From Corydoras sp. C115 (lineage: Eukaryota > Chordata > Actinopteri > Siluriformes > Callichthyidae), in contig JAFMOC010000695.1 of the NCBI GenBank assembly GCA_019802505.1, forward strand, positions 42,501-106,500: a DNA stretch of 64,000 nucleotides. The letters are read 5' to 3'. A program made the translations under genes and the position numbers. The notes under the pieces are model-generated. The model did no database searches and was not told where the DNA came from. It worked only from the letters and a program-made list of their open reading frames with translations. This document shows positions 12,883 through 20,647 of this stretch, piece by piece (the stretch's first letter is position 1; every line of letters starts with the position of its first letter).

Positions 12883-13689
12883 CTCTTCCTCCTCCTCCTC
12901 AGTCTTTCTGTTCTTCTCAGTGGTTCTCTGGAGGTACTGCTGTGTTCCGCTGGGTCTTTGTGATTCTCTGACTGTTAATGTTCTCTCTGTGTTGCCGTGT
13001 TAACGATCAGAAAACTAAATCCTGACTGTATGCTCGAGTCCACGCAGTAACCTACAGAACCCCATGCCCATCCAGGGGAGAACGTTTCGGGCGCTGGGCA
13101 GATACACCCAGGACAGGGGGGCAATCTATCACTGTACACACACTCACTCACACACACACACACTCTATATGGGGCAATTTGGAGAACTCAATTCACCTTG
13201 AATCCATGTTTTTGGACTGTGGGAGGAAACCGGAGAACCCGGAGGAAACCCACACGGACACAGGGAGAACATGAAAACTCCATCCAGATTGGGATTCGAA
13301 CCGGGAATCCCTAGCGCTGCGAGGAGAACATGCCAACCACTAAGCCACCGTGTCTAACATTTTGTCTAATTTCTTTGTACTTTCAGACTTGTGTGTAAAT
13401 GCATGCTGTTAATTAACGAACCTCGTTATTAATTATAAACTAATCCAGCCGAGTGTTTTTCCGATGACCCGCGTAACTAACACACACCGTCCGTCCTCTG
13501 TTTTCAGATAAAGTGTCAAGCAATGCCTGCGGTTCCTTTGATCTCCCAAATCTGATGACCCGTCCTGCAGAAGAACGTCCCACCTGCATCATGGACGGCT
13601 CATCTGCATCATGGAACATCACGGGACCGTGGAACCGTTCCACACAAAGGTTCCCAGCATTCAGGGCCGCTGCATCACTCCTGTCCTGA
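2848..13689 (+). CDS. CDK5RAP2/myomegalin (PDE4DIP)-family centrosomal scaffold, C-terminal part
   Basis: Eleven exons join in one open frame of 477 codons plus stop: 2848-2967, 3638-3763, 3864-4041, 5208-5335, 6407-6508, 7985-8172, 9477-9584, 10552-10690, 11800-11846, 12816-12933, 13508-13689. All introns begin GT and end AG, and the phases agree at every junction. The first exon enters mid-codon, so the 5' part lies left of the window. The product is mostly coiled coil (EHLREVRGLCRSLAES, VDVLQQQLKENAQLVNKL), then a SVLRMFWRE block, then RTRDVLRKARSNLE, which resembles the CM2 motif that ends CDK5RAP2 and myomegalin; in that family CM2 binds Golgi and centrosomal partners. A proline-rich stretch and about 60 weakly conserved residues follow. 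I cannot decide between the two paralogs. Every intron is loaded with SINE copies. Confidence 0.82.
3057..3322 (+). mobile_element. Family A SINE, head and body
   Basis: Has the tRNA-like head with GGTTCGAATCCC and body up to CTCCCCTGGATGGAC. It joins directly to an inverted copy. Confidence 0.85.
3322..3532 (-). mobile_element. Family A SINE, fused head-on to the preceding copy
   Basis: TTTATCCTCTACTAGGATCG followed by the TATGGGGCAATT body and ending CTAAGCCACCGTGGCC. The promoter-distal part is deleted at the junction, leaving a near inverted repeat. Confidence 0.85.
3638..3763 (+). CDS. Scaffold gene, exon 2 in window
   Basis: Acceptor GTAACAG, donor GTACCA. It reads ALNAELLHTVSQLSAEIKGL and then KDERVGLQARFQEASR, continuing the coiled coil in phase. 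Confidence 0.82.
3864..4041 (+). CDS. Scaffold gene, exon 3 in window
   Basis: Acceptor CTGAAAG, donor GTCCGA. It reads EVDVLQRTVLLRCRQLKQTE and on through WKEQFRELKVKLREATQES. It is strongly charged coiled coil, ending in phase 2. Confidence 0.83.
4141..4331 (-). mobile_element. Family A SINE with internal deletion
   Basis: Tail and 3' body present, then a jump from GGGGCAATTTAG to GCTAAGCCACTGTGCCACC; most of the head is missing. Confidence 0.8.
4356..4592 (+). mobile_element. Family A SINE, 3' truncated
   Basis: Complete head from CAGCACGGTGGCTTAG; breaks off in an expanded TG tract. Confidence 0.85.
4698..4950 (+). mobile_element. Family A SINE with central deletion
   Basis: Head joined to CTCCAAATTGCCCC, lacking the CCTCCGGGTTCTCC segment; GGAT tail present. 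Confidence 0.85.
5208..5335 (+). CDS. Scaffold gene, exon 4 in window
   Basis: Acceptor TATTCAG, donor GTACAT. It reads LQHEVDVLQQQLKENAQLVN and then KLQSRLQERQRTF. The pattern matches the coiled coil before the variable linker of myomegalin-type proteins. Confidence 0.85.
5370..5717 (-). mobile_element. Family A SINE, full length
   Basis: CATCCATTATCTCC tail through GCCACTGTGCCGCC head; lies 35 bases after coding exon 5208-5335. Confidence 0.88.
5728..6078 (-). mobile_element. Family A SINE, full length
   Basis: Second copy directly behind the previous one, same orientation; both follow 'cttgaatatatatatatcc', suggesting a target duplication or tandem copying. Confidence 0.88.
6079..6118. 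repeat. GT/AT microsatellite
   Basis: (TG)n changing to (AT)n between a SINE and the Tc1 fragment. Confidence 0.8.
6118..6340 (-). pseudogene. Tc1-type transposase fragment
   Basis: Read on the minus strand it gives HDNDLKITARMTREWLRKKR and then KVLERP, matching the HDNDPKHTA...WL..K...VLEWP region of Tc1-like transposases, which holds the second catalytic aspartate. The 6280-6320 part corresponds to VKHGGGxIMLWGCF. The frame is broken and the remainder absent. Confidence 0.7.
6407..6508 (+). CDS. Scaffold gene, exon 5 in window (Ser-rich linker)
   Basis: Acceptor TTTCAG, donor GTGATT. It encodes a serine/proline-rich non-helical linker (DPSHSPPVRDPGFSRSATSA). Family resemblance is weak here; the call rests on splice sites and phase 1-to-1 continuity with both neighbours. 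Confidence 0.7.
6730..7056 (-). mobile_element. Family A SINE, tail missing
   Basis: Starts at the G run before TTCCCCATGTCCATCC and ends with the head GCCACAGTGCCGCCC. Confidence 0.85.
7120..7185. repeat. Short GGTTAAGCTTAAA repeats
   Basis: Several imperfect units of TTAAGCTTAAAGG/TTAAGGTTAACGG in tandem. Confidence 0.5.
7207..7548 (+). mobile_element. Family A SINE, nearly full length
   Basis: Shortened head (GTAGTGGTTAGCATG) with diverged B box, TG tract, GGAT tail. Confidence 0.85.
7556..7905 (+). mobile_element. Family A SINE, full length
   Basis: A-box-like TAGCTTAGTGG, B box GGTTCGAATCC, tail of mixed GAAT/GGAT; ends 80 bases before a coding exon. Confidence 0.88.
7985..8172 (+). 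CDS. Scaffold gene, exon 6 in window
   Basis: Acceptor TTACAG, donor GTGGGT. The core reads GRWEDYSVLKQTVLDGEDLV followed by CRMEATL. This pattern (DYxxLKQ...G..LV.KME) is known from the CDK5RAP2/myomegalin family just upstream of CM2. It ends in phase 0. Confidence 0.82.
8232..8522 (-). mobile_element. Family C interspersed repeat, minus orientation
   Basis: TCTATTGGACCGGCGGTCCT through CTCGGTCCTCACAAGG to AACAGGGAGTTTTGTC. A C-rich run at 8377-8425 interrupts it. Confidence 0.78.
8377..8426. repeat. C-rich homopolymer tract
   Basis: Nearly pure C over about 50 bases inside the family C copy; assembly length here is unreliable. Confidence 0.85.
8527..8638 (+). mobile_element. Family A SINE, central fragment
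   Basis: Only CCTCGTGGGTTTCCTCCGGG to TAAATTGCCC remains. Confidence 0.8.
8645..8868 (-). mobile_element. Family A SINE, head missing
   Basis: Tail and body to CCATGTTTTTTGGACCGTGG; forms an inverted pair with the preceding fragment. Confidence 0.82.
8912..8987 (-). mobile_element. Family C fragment
   Basis: GAGTCCCCCACTCAGCCTCG and CCTCACAAGGTTTCCTCC; fused to the tail of the next SINE. Confidence 0.65.
8993..9372 (-). mobile_element. Family A SINE with small duplications
   Basis: The CCCATGTCCATC segment and the 'taagccaccg' head are each duplicated; the tRNA-like head is otherwise complete. Confidence 0.85.
9477..9584 (+). CDS. Scaffold gene, exon 7 in window
   Basis: Acceptor CCTCAG, donor GTGACC. 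It reads AAFKLILEKMASVLRMFWRE, with the SVLxMFWR block typical of this family. Phase 0 on both sides. Confidence 0.85.
9905..10197 (-). mobile_element. Family A SINE, head missing
   Basis: Tail to GGAAACTCCAACC; meets an inverted partner at about 10200. Confidence 0.85.
10200..10433 (+). mobile_element. Family A SINE, head missing
   Basis: From CTCCCACAGTCC to a GGAT tail; inverted partner of 9905-10197. Confidence 0.85.
10472..10514. repeat. TG microsatellite
   Basis: About 20 TG units, 40 bases before the CM2-region exon. Confidence 0.9.
10552..10690 (+). CDS. Scaffold gene, exon 8 in window (start of CM2-like region)
   Basis: Acceptor TTATTTAG, donor GTGAGT. It reads LKEEVLCLRRKLSVQEQTLR and then DTTESLRDSNCTKANMERLI. 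This is the helix leading into CM2. A TG-repeat and T-rich tract precede the acceptor. Confidence 0.88.
11003..11353 (-). mobile_element. Family A SINE, full length
   Basis: ATTCATTCATCCATTATC tail, long G run, complete head ending ATGCCGCC. Confidence 0.88.
11373..11728 (-). mobile_element. Family A SINE, full length
   Basis: Separated from the previous copy by a 20-base TA run; the GAACCGGGAATTCGAACCG head carries a short internal duplication. Confidence 0.88.
11800..11846 (+). CDS. Scaffold gene, exon 9 in window (CM2 core)
   Basis: A 47-bp exon between GTTTTTCAG and GTAAGT. After completing the split codon it reads FRTRDVLRKARSNLE. The known CM2 core is of the form TRTHDVLKKARTNLE, so conservation is high even though flanking intron sequence is repeats. 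Confidence 0.88.
11985..12125. mobile_element. Possible decayed Tc1-like fragment
   Basis: AAAACATCTCCCAAACCATC followed by a CCTCCTCCACCTTCC stretch recalls the 'catgatgcctccaccccc' part of the Tc1 piece at 6.3 kb; too diverged to be sure. Confidence 0.25.
12145..12346 (+). mobile_element. Family A SINE, head missing
   Basis: From CAAAAACATGGATTCAAGG to AGAAGATAATGGATC. Confidence 0.82.
12353..12700 (-). mobile_element. Family A SINE, nearly full length
   Basis: ATTCATTATTTTCAGC tail to a decayed head; ends about 115 bases before coding exon 12816-12933. Confidence 0.85.
12816..12933 (+). CDS. Scaffold gene, exon 10 in window (proline-rich)
   Basis: Acceptor CCTCCAG, donor GTACTG. It reads NNKLKMSSLGSSPPPPLPPP and continues proline-rich, encoded by a CCT/CTT microsatellite that may vary in length between individuals. 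Confidence 0.75.
13058..13354 (-). mobile_element. Family A SINE, tail missing
   Basis: From CCCCATGCCCATCCAGG to CTAAGCCACCGTG. Confidence 0.85.
13508..13689 (+). CDS. Scaffold gene, terminal exon
   Basis: Acceptor TTTTCAG. It begins DKVSSNACGSFDLPNLMTRP and ends at TGA 13687-13689. The C-terminal 60 residues show no motif I recognise; the call relies on frame closure after ten upstream exons. Confidence 0.7.
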
Positions 13690-13847
13690 AAGAGCGCCCC
13701 GCCCCCCCGACCCTGCGATGCCGAATCAGCAACATTTATATCTCTACATTTATTAGTTTCTCATTTGGGTGATTAACCCAGAAATTAAAACCAAAGATTC
13801 ACAAATTAATTATTCATTTATTCGATATCATTTATTAGTGGGCGGCA

Positions 13848-13902
13848 TGGTGTCTTAGTGGTTTAGCATGTTCTCCTCTCAGCCCTAGGGATTCCTGGTC
13901 CA
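13848..13902 (+). mobile_element. Family A SINE, head only
   Basis: GGGCGGCATGGTGTCTTAGT to GGATTCCTGG, in the presumed 3' UTR of the scaffold gene. Confidence 0.8.
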
Positions 13903-13949
13903 TGCTGGGGATGGGATATATAGATACATATATATTTAGTGGTAATAAT

Positions 13950-13955
13950 AATAAA
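13950..13955 (+). promoter_or_regulatory. Possible polyadenylation signal of the scaffold gene
   Basis: First AATAAA after the stop codon at 13689, about 260 bases downstream. It lies just past a SINE fragment, in AT-rich sequence, so chance occurrence is likely. Confidence 0.3.
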
Positions 13956-14017
13956 ACCTGCATCAGCAAAATGCCCCGCGCTTATATAAGAGTGCGGTAC
14001 ATTTTTAAAACTTGCAT

Positions 14018-14390
14018 GTAATTTAATTTCATTCATTCATTCATTATCTCCCGCTCCATCCTCTACTAGGGTCGCGGTGGGGCTCCCCATGCCCATCCAG
14101 GGGAGAACGTCTCGGGCGCTGGGCAGACAGACCCAGGACAGGGCGCCAATCCATCGCTGGGTACACAATCACACACTCAAACACACTCTATATGGGGCAA
14201 TTTAGAGAACTCAATTAACTTGATCCATGTTTTTGGACTGTGGGAGGAAACCGGAGAACCCGGAGGAAACCCACGCGGACACGGGGAGAACATGGAAACT
14301 CCACCCAGATGGGGATTCGAACCGGGAATCCCTAGTGCTGAGAGGCGAACATGCTAACCACTAAGCCACTGTGCCGCCGTAATTTAATTT
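14018..14390 (-). mobile_element. Family A SINE with intact 12-bp target duplication
   Basis: GTAATTTAATTT at 14018-14029 is repeated at 14379-14390, bracketing a full-length copy with an ATTC tail. The head reads GAGGCGAACATGCTAACCAC, the tRNA-Val-like form. Confidence 0.93.
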
Positions 14391-14454
14391 AATACAGTTT
14401 ATTTATTACAGGTATTAATTTAATACAGGTTATTTTCATGTAATTCTGCATCCT

Positions 14455-14530
14455 TATTTTTTTTTTTTTTTACTTTTTTGCAGCCAAAAGATAAAGCATA
14501 TATATTATTAATATGTATTATATATATATA
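14455..14530. repeat. T run and TA-rich tract
   Basis: About 18 T residues followed by TATATA-rich sequence; otherwise 14391-14695 shows no gene. Confidence 0.6.
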
Positions 14531-14695
14531 AATATTTATAGGGTGCAAAACATTTTTAAAACATGACACTGCATCTGTATAGTGTCTTAATAAGACTTTT
14601 TTAGTTTATTAATATGTGCAAAATTTTAAGGGTGCCAACATTTTTGCTTGCCACTGCATCTGTATAGTGTCTGTGAGTCTTACTGTGTGTTTTAG

Positions 14696-14998
14696 CATTC
14701 ATTCATTCATTCATTATCTTCCGCTTTATCCTCTACTAGGGTTGCGGGGTGGGGGGGGAGGGGGGTACACACACTCACTCACACACACTCACACACACAC
14801 ACTCTATATGGGGCAATTTGGAGAATTCAATTGACCTTGATCCATGTATTTGGACTGTGGGAGGAAACCGGAGAACCCAGAGGAAACCCATGTGGACACG
14901 GGGAGAACATGGAAACTCCACCCAGATTTGGATTCGAACCGGGAATCCCTAGTGCTGAGAGGAGAACATGCTAAACCACTAAGCCACCGTGCCGCCCT
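14696..14998 (-). mobile_element. Family A SINE with 3' body deletion
   Basis: Tail and G run joined directly to the CA tract; head complete. Confidence 0.87.
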
Positions 14999-15204
14999 TT
15001 ATTAAACATTGTATTTAAGATTACATTTATATCAGACATGTGGGTTGCTGTGATGTAAGCGTGTATACAGGCTGCACACGTTCATCAGACGGAGCCGCGC
15101 CCGGGGCGTTAATTAATCCCAATAAACTACGCTGTCGACTCCGCCTTTCCTCAGTGTCACTGCGCCACCGTAACGGGACATGAGCAGGTTCTTTAAGTTT
15201 TATT

Positions 15205-15246
15205 TTAAGTTAAGTTAAGTTAATTAAGTTAAGTTAAGTTAAGTTA
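15205..15246. repeat. AAGTT microsatellite
   Basis: About eight units of TAAGT. Confidence 0.8.
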
Positions 15247-15419
15247 CTGTGACAGCTGGATTTCTCAAACACGTGAACGACTTTTATTTAACAAACTGCA
15301 ATAAAAGTACAATTATGCACATCTGCTGGCTCCTGTCTCTGACGTCATCTCACTTTTAAGGTTGCCGCCTTTCAGAAATGAAAATAAGGGACACCCATCA
15401 CGGCTTCTCTGAGCCCTGA

Positions 15420-15432
15420 CCACCAGGGGGAG
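15420..15432 (+). promoter_or_regulatory. CTCF-like core CCACCAGGGGGAG
   Basis: Close to the CTCF core CCACNAGGGGGC, in unique sequence between the 3' end of the scaffold gene and mpv17. Confidence 0.35.
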
Positions 15433-15505
15433 TATGTTTAATTTGTGTCGTGTTTTTAGTTAGGAGCAGATCATGAAAGTCATTAGTCAAATTTAAAGCT
15501 TATAT

Positions 15506-15888
15506 ATACAGTTTCTTTCATTCATTCATTCATTCATTATCTTCCGCTTTATCCTCTATTAGGGTCGCGGTGGGGTTCCCCATGCCCATCCAGGGGAGAA
15601 CGTCTCGGGCGCTGGGTAGATAGACCCAGGACAGGGTGCCAATCTATCGCTGGGCACACACTCACTCACACAGACACACTTTTTTTTCTATGGGGCAATT
15701 TTGAGAATTCAATTGACTTGATCCATGTTTTTGGACTGTGGGAGGAAACCGGAGAACCCGGAGGAAACCCACGCAGACACGGGGAGAACATGGAAACTCC
15801 ACCCAGATGGGGATTCGAACCGGGAATCCCTAGCGCTGAGAGGAGAACGTGCTAACCACTAAGCCACCGTGCCGCCATACAGTTTCTT
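15506..15888 (-). mobile_element. Family A SINE, intact target duplication, T8 variant
   Basis: ATACAGTTTCTT at 15506-15517 repeats at 15877-15888. In place of 'ctctatatggggc' it has CACTTTTTTTTCTATGGGGC, shared with the copy at 16.7 kb. Confidence 0.94.
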
Positions 15889-16129
15889 ATGTATTTAATT
15901 CTCATTTCAATTAAATCTTGAATAAAAATATGTTTGTGTGGAGTCTGCAACAGTAAATAAGAATTAATTAATGAATGAATTAAATTAAGAACATAATGTA
16001 ACTAAGTGCATAACTGCTGTGGTAATCTAGAGGGGTTACGTCTGAAAGTCATTTATATCTGGGTTTATTTTATGGAGCGCAAAAGGTGACATAATTATTT
16101 GAACCTGAATTTTGTGCTTCAAATTTAAT

Positions 16130-16465
16130 ATTTTTCAGAAAAATTCTCTTTTAAATTCTAAATTTTCAGAGATTTCAAATTCAGATGAAAAAAAATCTGA
16201 TGGAAAAAAAATCTGATGAAAAAATTATTCCGATAAAGAAAAATTCTGATAAAAAATTCTAATAAAAAATTCTGATAAAGAAAAAATTTGATTAAAAAAA
16301 TTAGATAAGAATTCTGATAAATTAAGATAAACAAAATTCTGATGAAAAATAAAATTAGATAAAGAAAAATTCTGATAAAAATCTGACAAAATTTAGATAA
16401 AAATTCAGATAAAAAAAAATGATCTTAAAAAAATAATCTTAATAAATATTTTTACAACTCTGATA
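16130..16465. repeat. A-rich degenerate TCTGATAAA repeats
   Basis: Many imperfect copies of AATTCTGATAAAGAAAAA; low complexity. Confidence 0.7.
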
Positions 16466-16670
16466 AAAAATGTAAATGGCTTTAAATCACATTTGCTTTA
16501 TTGACCTGAACTTTAGTTTAGTAGATGATTTTTAAAGCTACAGTCTGTAGCCACTGTCCTGTGGGAGTCCTGATCATCAGAGAACATACCAAAGCGGATT
16601 AACAAAGTATGTAGAAAAACAGATGGACTACAGAATGCAATTCACAAATGACAATCAGTAAGCATAAAAA

Positions 16671-17050
16671 AGCTACAATAATTCATTAATTCATACATTA
16701 TCTCCCGCTTTATCCTCTATTAGGGTCGCGGTGGGGTTCCCCATGCCCATCCAGGGGAGAACGTCTTGGGCGCTGGGTAGATAGACCCAGGACAGGGTGC
16801 CAATCTATCGCTGGGCACACACTCACTCACACAGACACACTTTTTTTTCTATGGGGCAATTTTGAGAATTCAATTGACTTGATCCATGTTTTTGGACTGT
16901 GGGAGGAAACCGGAGAATCCGGAGGAAACCCACGCAGACACGGGGAGAACATGGAAACTCCACCCAGATGAGGATTCGAACCGGGAATCCCTAGCGCTGA
17001 GAGAAGAACATGCTAAACCACTAAGCCACCGTGCCGCCAGCTACAATAAT
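16671..17050 (-). mobile_element. Family A SINE, intact target duplication, T8 variant
   Basis: AGCTACAATAAT at 16671-16682 repeats at 17039-17050. Same T8 subfamily as the 15.5 kb copy, to which it is nearly identical. Confidence 0.94.
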
Positions 17051-17070
17051 AATACATTTAAAAAAAACTT

Positions 17071-17397
17071 GGGCGGCATGGTGGCTTAGTGGTTTGGCAT
17101 GTTCTCCTCTCAGTGATGGGAATCCAGGTTCGAATCCCAATCTGGGTGGAGTTTGCATGATCTCCCCGTGTCCGCGTGGGTTTCCTCCGGGTTCTCCGGT
17201 TTCCTCCCACAGTCCAAAAATATAGATTCAAGGTCAATGGAATGCTCCAAATTGCCCCATATAGAGTGTATGTGTGTGTGTGTGAGTGAGTGAGTGAGTG
17301 AGTGTGTGTACAGTGATAGATTGCCCCCCTGTCCTGGGTGTATCTGCCCAGCTCCCGAAACGTTCTCCCCTGGATGGGCATGGGGAACATGGGGAAT
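17071..17397 (+). mobile_element. Family A SINE next to the candidate mpv17 first exon
   Basis: Full head and body to GGATGGGCATGGGGAAC; the tail is missing and unique sequence starts about 25 bases before the ATGGCGGCGG exon. Confidence 0.88.
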
Positions 17398-17420
17398 ATT
17401 TTTTGTATTTTTTTGTCCAC

Positions 17421-17515
17421 ATGGCGGCGGTAATAAGGAGGAATAGTAAGAGTGGAACGAAAATAAAGAACGCGAAGAAAGAAACTGACCAGCCCATCAG
17501 AAGAGAGAGCAGAAT
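17421..17515 (+). CDS. mpv17: Candidate upstream exon of mpv17 (N-terminal extension or 5' leader)
   Basis: An ATG inside CATGGCGGCGG (YY1-like context) opens a frame reading MAAVIRRNSKSGTKIKNAKK and then ETDQPIRRESR, followed by a GTGAGT donor at 17516. If spliced to the acceptor CCGTTCAG at 19721, the split codon closes and 19722-19740 reads on in frame to the mpv17 ATG, giving 38 extra, largely basic residues. Human MPV17 has no such extension. The exon could equally be an untranslated leader. A SINE ends about 25 bases upstream. Confidence 0.4.
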
Positions 17516-17801
17516 GTGAGTTTAACATTCATCTGTTTTAACTTTATTTATTTATTTTTTATTTATTTATTTTATTTATTAACAGCGGTACGCGTCTCAC
17601 ATGTTTACATTGCATTGTTTCTTTGGTGCACTATATCTGTATAAATGTTTTATTAATAACTTTAAATCGCGTTTTATATTCAGTGAATAATCTCAATCTG
17701 AATAATCTTAAAGTTTAAAATAGTGTCAAGAAATATTAAATATACACTGATTTAATAAATTTAATATTGATTTCATATTATTTACAGATTAACTTAATAT
17801 C

Positions 17802-17802
<1 letters not shown>

Positions 17803-17854
<52 letters not shown>

Positions 17855-18182
17855 CTGTCTGTGGGTCTTTGTGTGTATGCTTGTTTGTGTGTTTGTGTAT
17901 ATATATGTGTGTGTATGTATAAGTGTTTGTGTGTGTGTGTTTGTGTTTCTGTCTGTCTGTGTGTGTGTGTCTGTCTGTCTGTCTGTTTGTGTGTGTTTTT
18001 GTGTATGTGTGTCTCTCTGTCTGTCTGTGTATGTTCTTGTGTGTGTGTGTGTGTGTGTGTGTGTGAGCGCGCGCATGCCTGTCTGTCTGTCTGTGTGTGT
18101 GTGTGTCTGTCTGCCTGCGTGTGTGTGTGTGTGTGTCTGTGTGTGTGTGTGTGTGTCTGTGTGTGTGTCTGTCTGTCTGTCA
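17803..18182. repeat. Large TG/TCTG compound microsatellite
   Basis: About 380 bases of TG interrupted by TCTG and TATG units, in the intron between the candidate upstream exon and mpv17 exon 19722. Open frames rich in VCVC are artefacts. Confidence 0.95.
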
Positions 18183-18349
18183 AACCAAATTCTCTGTTAT
18201 TTATATTTGTTCTGTTTTTTTATTCATTAATCTCATTATCTTCAGCTTCATTCTCTACAAGAGTCGTTAATAAACTATTAAAAAATCATATATATATATA
18301 TATTTTTTTTTTTGGTGATTATGTCTCTCACAGTTTTCAGACCCCTCCC

Positions 18350-19060
18350 TGATTTCTAAATGGGAGAACATGCAAAGTCTCAGGGTGTTTAACTGCTTAT
18401 TCTCCTCACTGTGTAATTAATTGTTTGAATGTTTTCTTTGTTATTTTTTCTCTTTGCTGATTCAGAGTTGCACATCTTTCTGTATTCACTGTCAGCATGA
18501 GCTGAATAAACGTCCAAAGTCTGTTTTAATGTTACCCCCCCGGTTAATGATCCACCAAATGTATATACACTTTGTCACAAAGCGATGTTTAGAACGGCGT
18601 GTGACGACGCTGAGCGAGGTTCTCGTACGTGGGTAAACCTAAAGAGGCTTTAATTAAAGCAAAAGGCGTCCAAAACACAGGGAAATGGACGTAATGCTGG
18701 TCTGCTGAGTAACGGAAAAGCGGAAGCATAAATAACAGAAGGCAGGTCACATGACGGCGAAAAGAACCAATAACGAGAAACAGTCAATTAACCCAATGAG
18801 GAAAAAAATGAGGGATCATAAGTTAATTAAATTAAAAATAAAAAAAAACGGGCACAAACAAAATGGGTAAGGAGTGGCCTGGCACTATTTATTAATTTAT
18901 TATTAAAGTGAATTGCTGAGTAACAGGATTTTGGTTTCTTTAACAATAAAATACTGCCATCTAGTGGCTGAATTATAGAACACAGTTTATAAAAACAGGG
19001 TAACAGGTTTAGTGGCAGATCTCTGTTATATATCTTTTTTTAATTTTTAATATTAATGTA
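18350..19060. other. Unrecognised intronic sequence
   Basis: No exon or repeat boundary seen. Mixed composition, with an A-rich stretch near 18830. Confidence 0.35.
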
Positions 19061-19184
19061 TTGTATATCACACACTGATATGAATGTGAAGTGCTCAGAG
19101 GTGTGTGTTATTGATAATGATGTCACAGATGGACAAACGGCTCAGCCAATCAGATTTAACTGGAGTGGTACAAGTGCTTCTCCT

Positions 19185-19278
19185 GTGTCCGCGTGGGTTT
19201 CCTCCGGGTTCTCCGGTTTCCTCCCACAGTCCAAAAACATGGATCAAGGTCAATTGAATTCTCAAAATTGCCCCATAT

Positions 19279-19312
<34 letters not shown>

Positions 19313-19422
19313 TGACTGTGTACAGTGATAGATTGGCGTCCTGTCCTGGGTGTATCTGCCCAGCGCCCCCCCCACCCCCCATGACCCTAATCGAGGATGA
19401 AGTGGAATATAATGGATGGATG
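19185..19422 (+). mobile_element. Family A SINE, head missing
   Basis: CGTGGGTTTCCTCCGGG to ATAATGGATGGATG. Confidence 0.85.
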
Positions 19423-19536
19423 AATTCTCTGAATTGCCCCATATAGTGTGTGTGTGTGAGTGAGTGTGTGTACAGTGATAGATTGGCGTCCTGTCCTGGG
19501 TGTATCTGCGTTCTCCCCCGGATGGACATGGGGACC
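19423..19536 (+). mobile_element. Family A SINE, body fragment in tandem
   Basis: Starts AATTCTCTGAATTGCCCC right after the previous tail; likely a partial tandem duplication. Confidence 0.82.
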
Positions 19537-19721
19537 CTCAGTCACCAGAGTCCTGTAGGCGATGTCTTGTAAGCACTAATGTAAGATTAGAGAATGACTA
19601 GCTTGCCCCCTGAACAGGTGTTTTTAAAGGTTTTACTCTAAGCTTGCTTCTACAATGCAAAAATAATCCGAAACTAATCCAGTGATCTTAAACTCCCTGC
19701 TGTTCTGTTCTCTCCGTTCAG

Positions 19722-19819
19722 TCGCTGCGGGATCCTTAAGATGAGTGTGGCGGGGCTGTGGAGGTCTTACCAGATTTTAATGAGCAAACATCCATGGAGC
19801 GTACAGATCATCACCGCGG
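19722..19819 (+). CDS. mpv17: mpv17 exon with canonical start codon
   Basis: Acceptor CTCTCCGTTCAG at 19721 shows that this is not the first exon of the transcript. The canonical ATG is at 19741. It reads MSVAGLWRSYQILMSKHPWS and then VQIITAG, ending in phase 1 before GTGAGC. Confidence 0.85.
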
Positions 19820-20216
19820 GTGAGCCTCTCAACACCTTTAATCATCCTTTCATTTTACAAAACCTGCGAAATGAACCCCATAAAGAGGTGTTATTAGTCC
19901 TAATGTGTAGTGCAGTACAGTTCCACCTCTTTACGTGATTTATTCACAATAATACACAACCTCGAGAGTCTGGGTTCCCCATGCCCATCCAGGGGAGAAC
20001 GTTTTGGGCGCTGGGCAGATACACCCAGGACAGGACACCAATCTATCACTGTACACACACTCACTCACACTACTTGGAGCATTCCATTTACCTTAAATCC
20101 ATGTTTTTGGACTCTGGGAGGAAACCGGAGAACCCGGAGGAAATAATGTTTAATTTAATGTTTAGATCATTAATAAAACAGTAATTATTATATTATTATT
20201 ATTATTATTATTATAA

Positions 20217-20268
<52 letters not shown>

Positions 20269-20590
20269 TCATTATAATAATGGGGGGCGGCATGGTGGCT
20301 TAGTGATTTAGCATGTTCTCCTCTCAGCACTAGGGATTCCCGGTTCGAATCTTCATCTGGGTGGAGTTTGCATGTTCTCCCTGTGTCCGCATGGGTTTCC
20401 TCCGGGTTCTCAGGTTTACTCCCACAGTCCAAAAACATGGATTCAAGGTCAATTGAGTTCTCCCAATTGCCCCATATAGAGTGTGTGTGTGTGTGTGAGT
20501 GTGCGTGTGTGTACAGTGATAGATTGGTGTCCTGTCCTGGGTGTATCTGCAGAGCCCGAAACGTTCTCCCCTGGATGGGCATGCGGAACC

Positions 20591-20647
<57 letters not shown>

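Larger units (their letters stand above)
15000..15505. other. Unique intergenic sequence
   Basis: No gene seen. It holds a TTAAG microsatellite at 15205-15246 and the CTCF-like core at 15420. Confidence 0.4.

Noticed and set aside
13440..13643. 67-codon minus-strand frame
   Set aside because: It overlaps the terminal exon of the scaffold gene on the other strand and has no motif.
17805..18352. VCVCVCV frames of up to 181 codons
   Set aside because: Translation of the TG/TCTG microsatellite.
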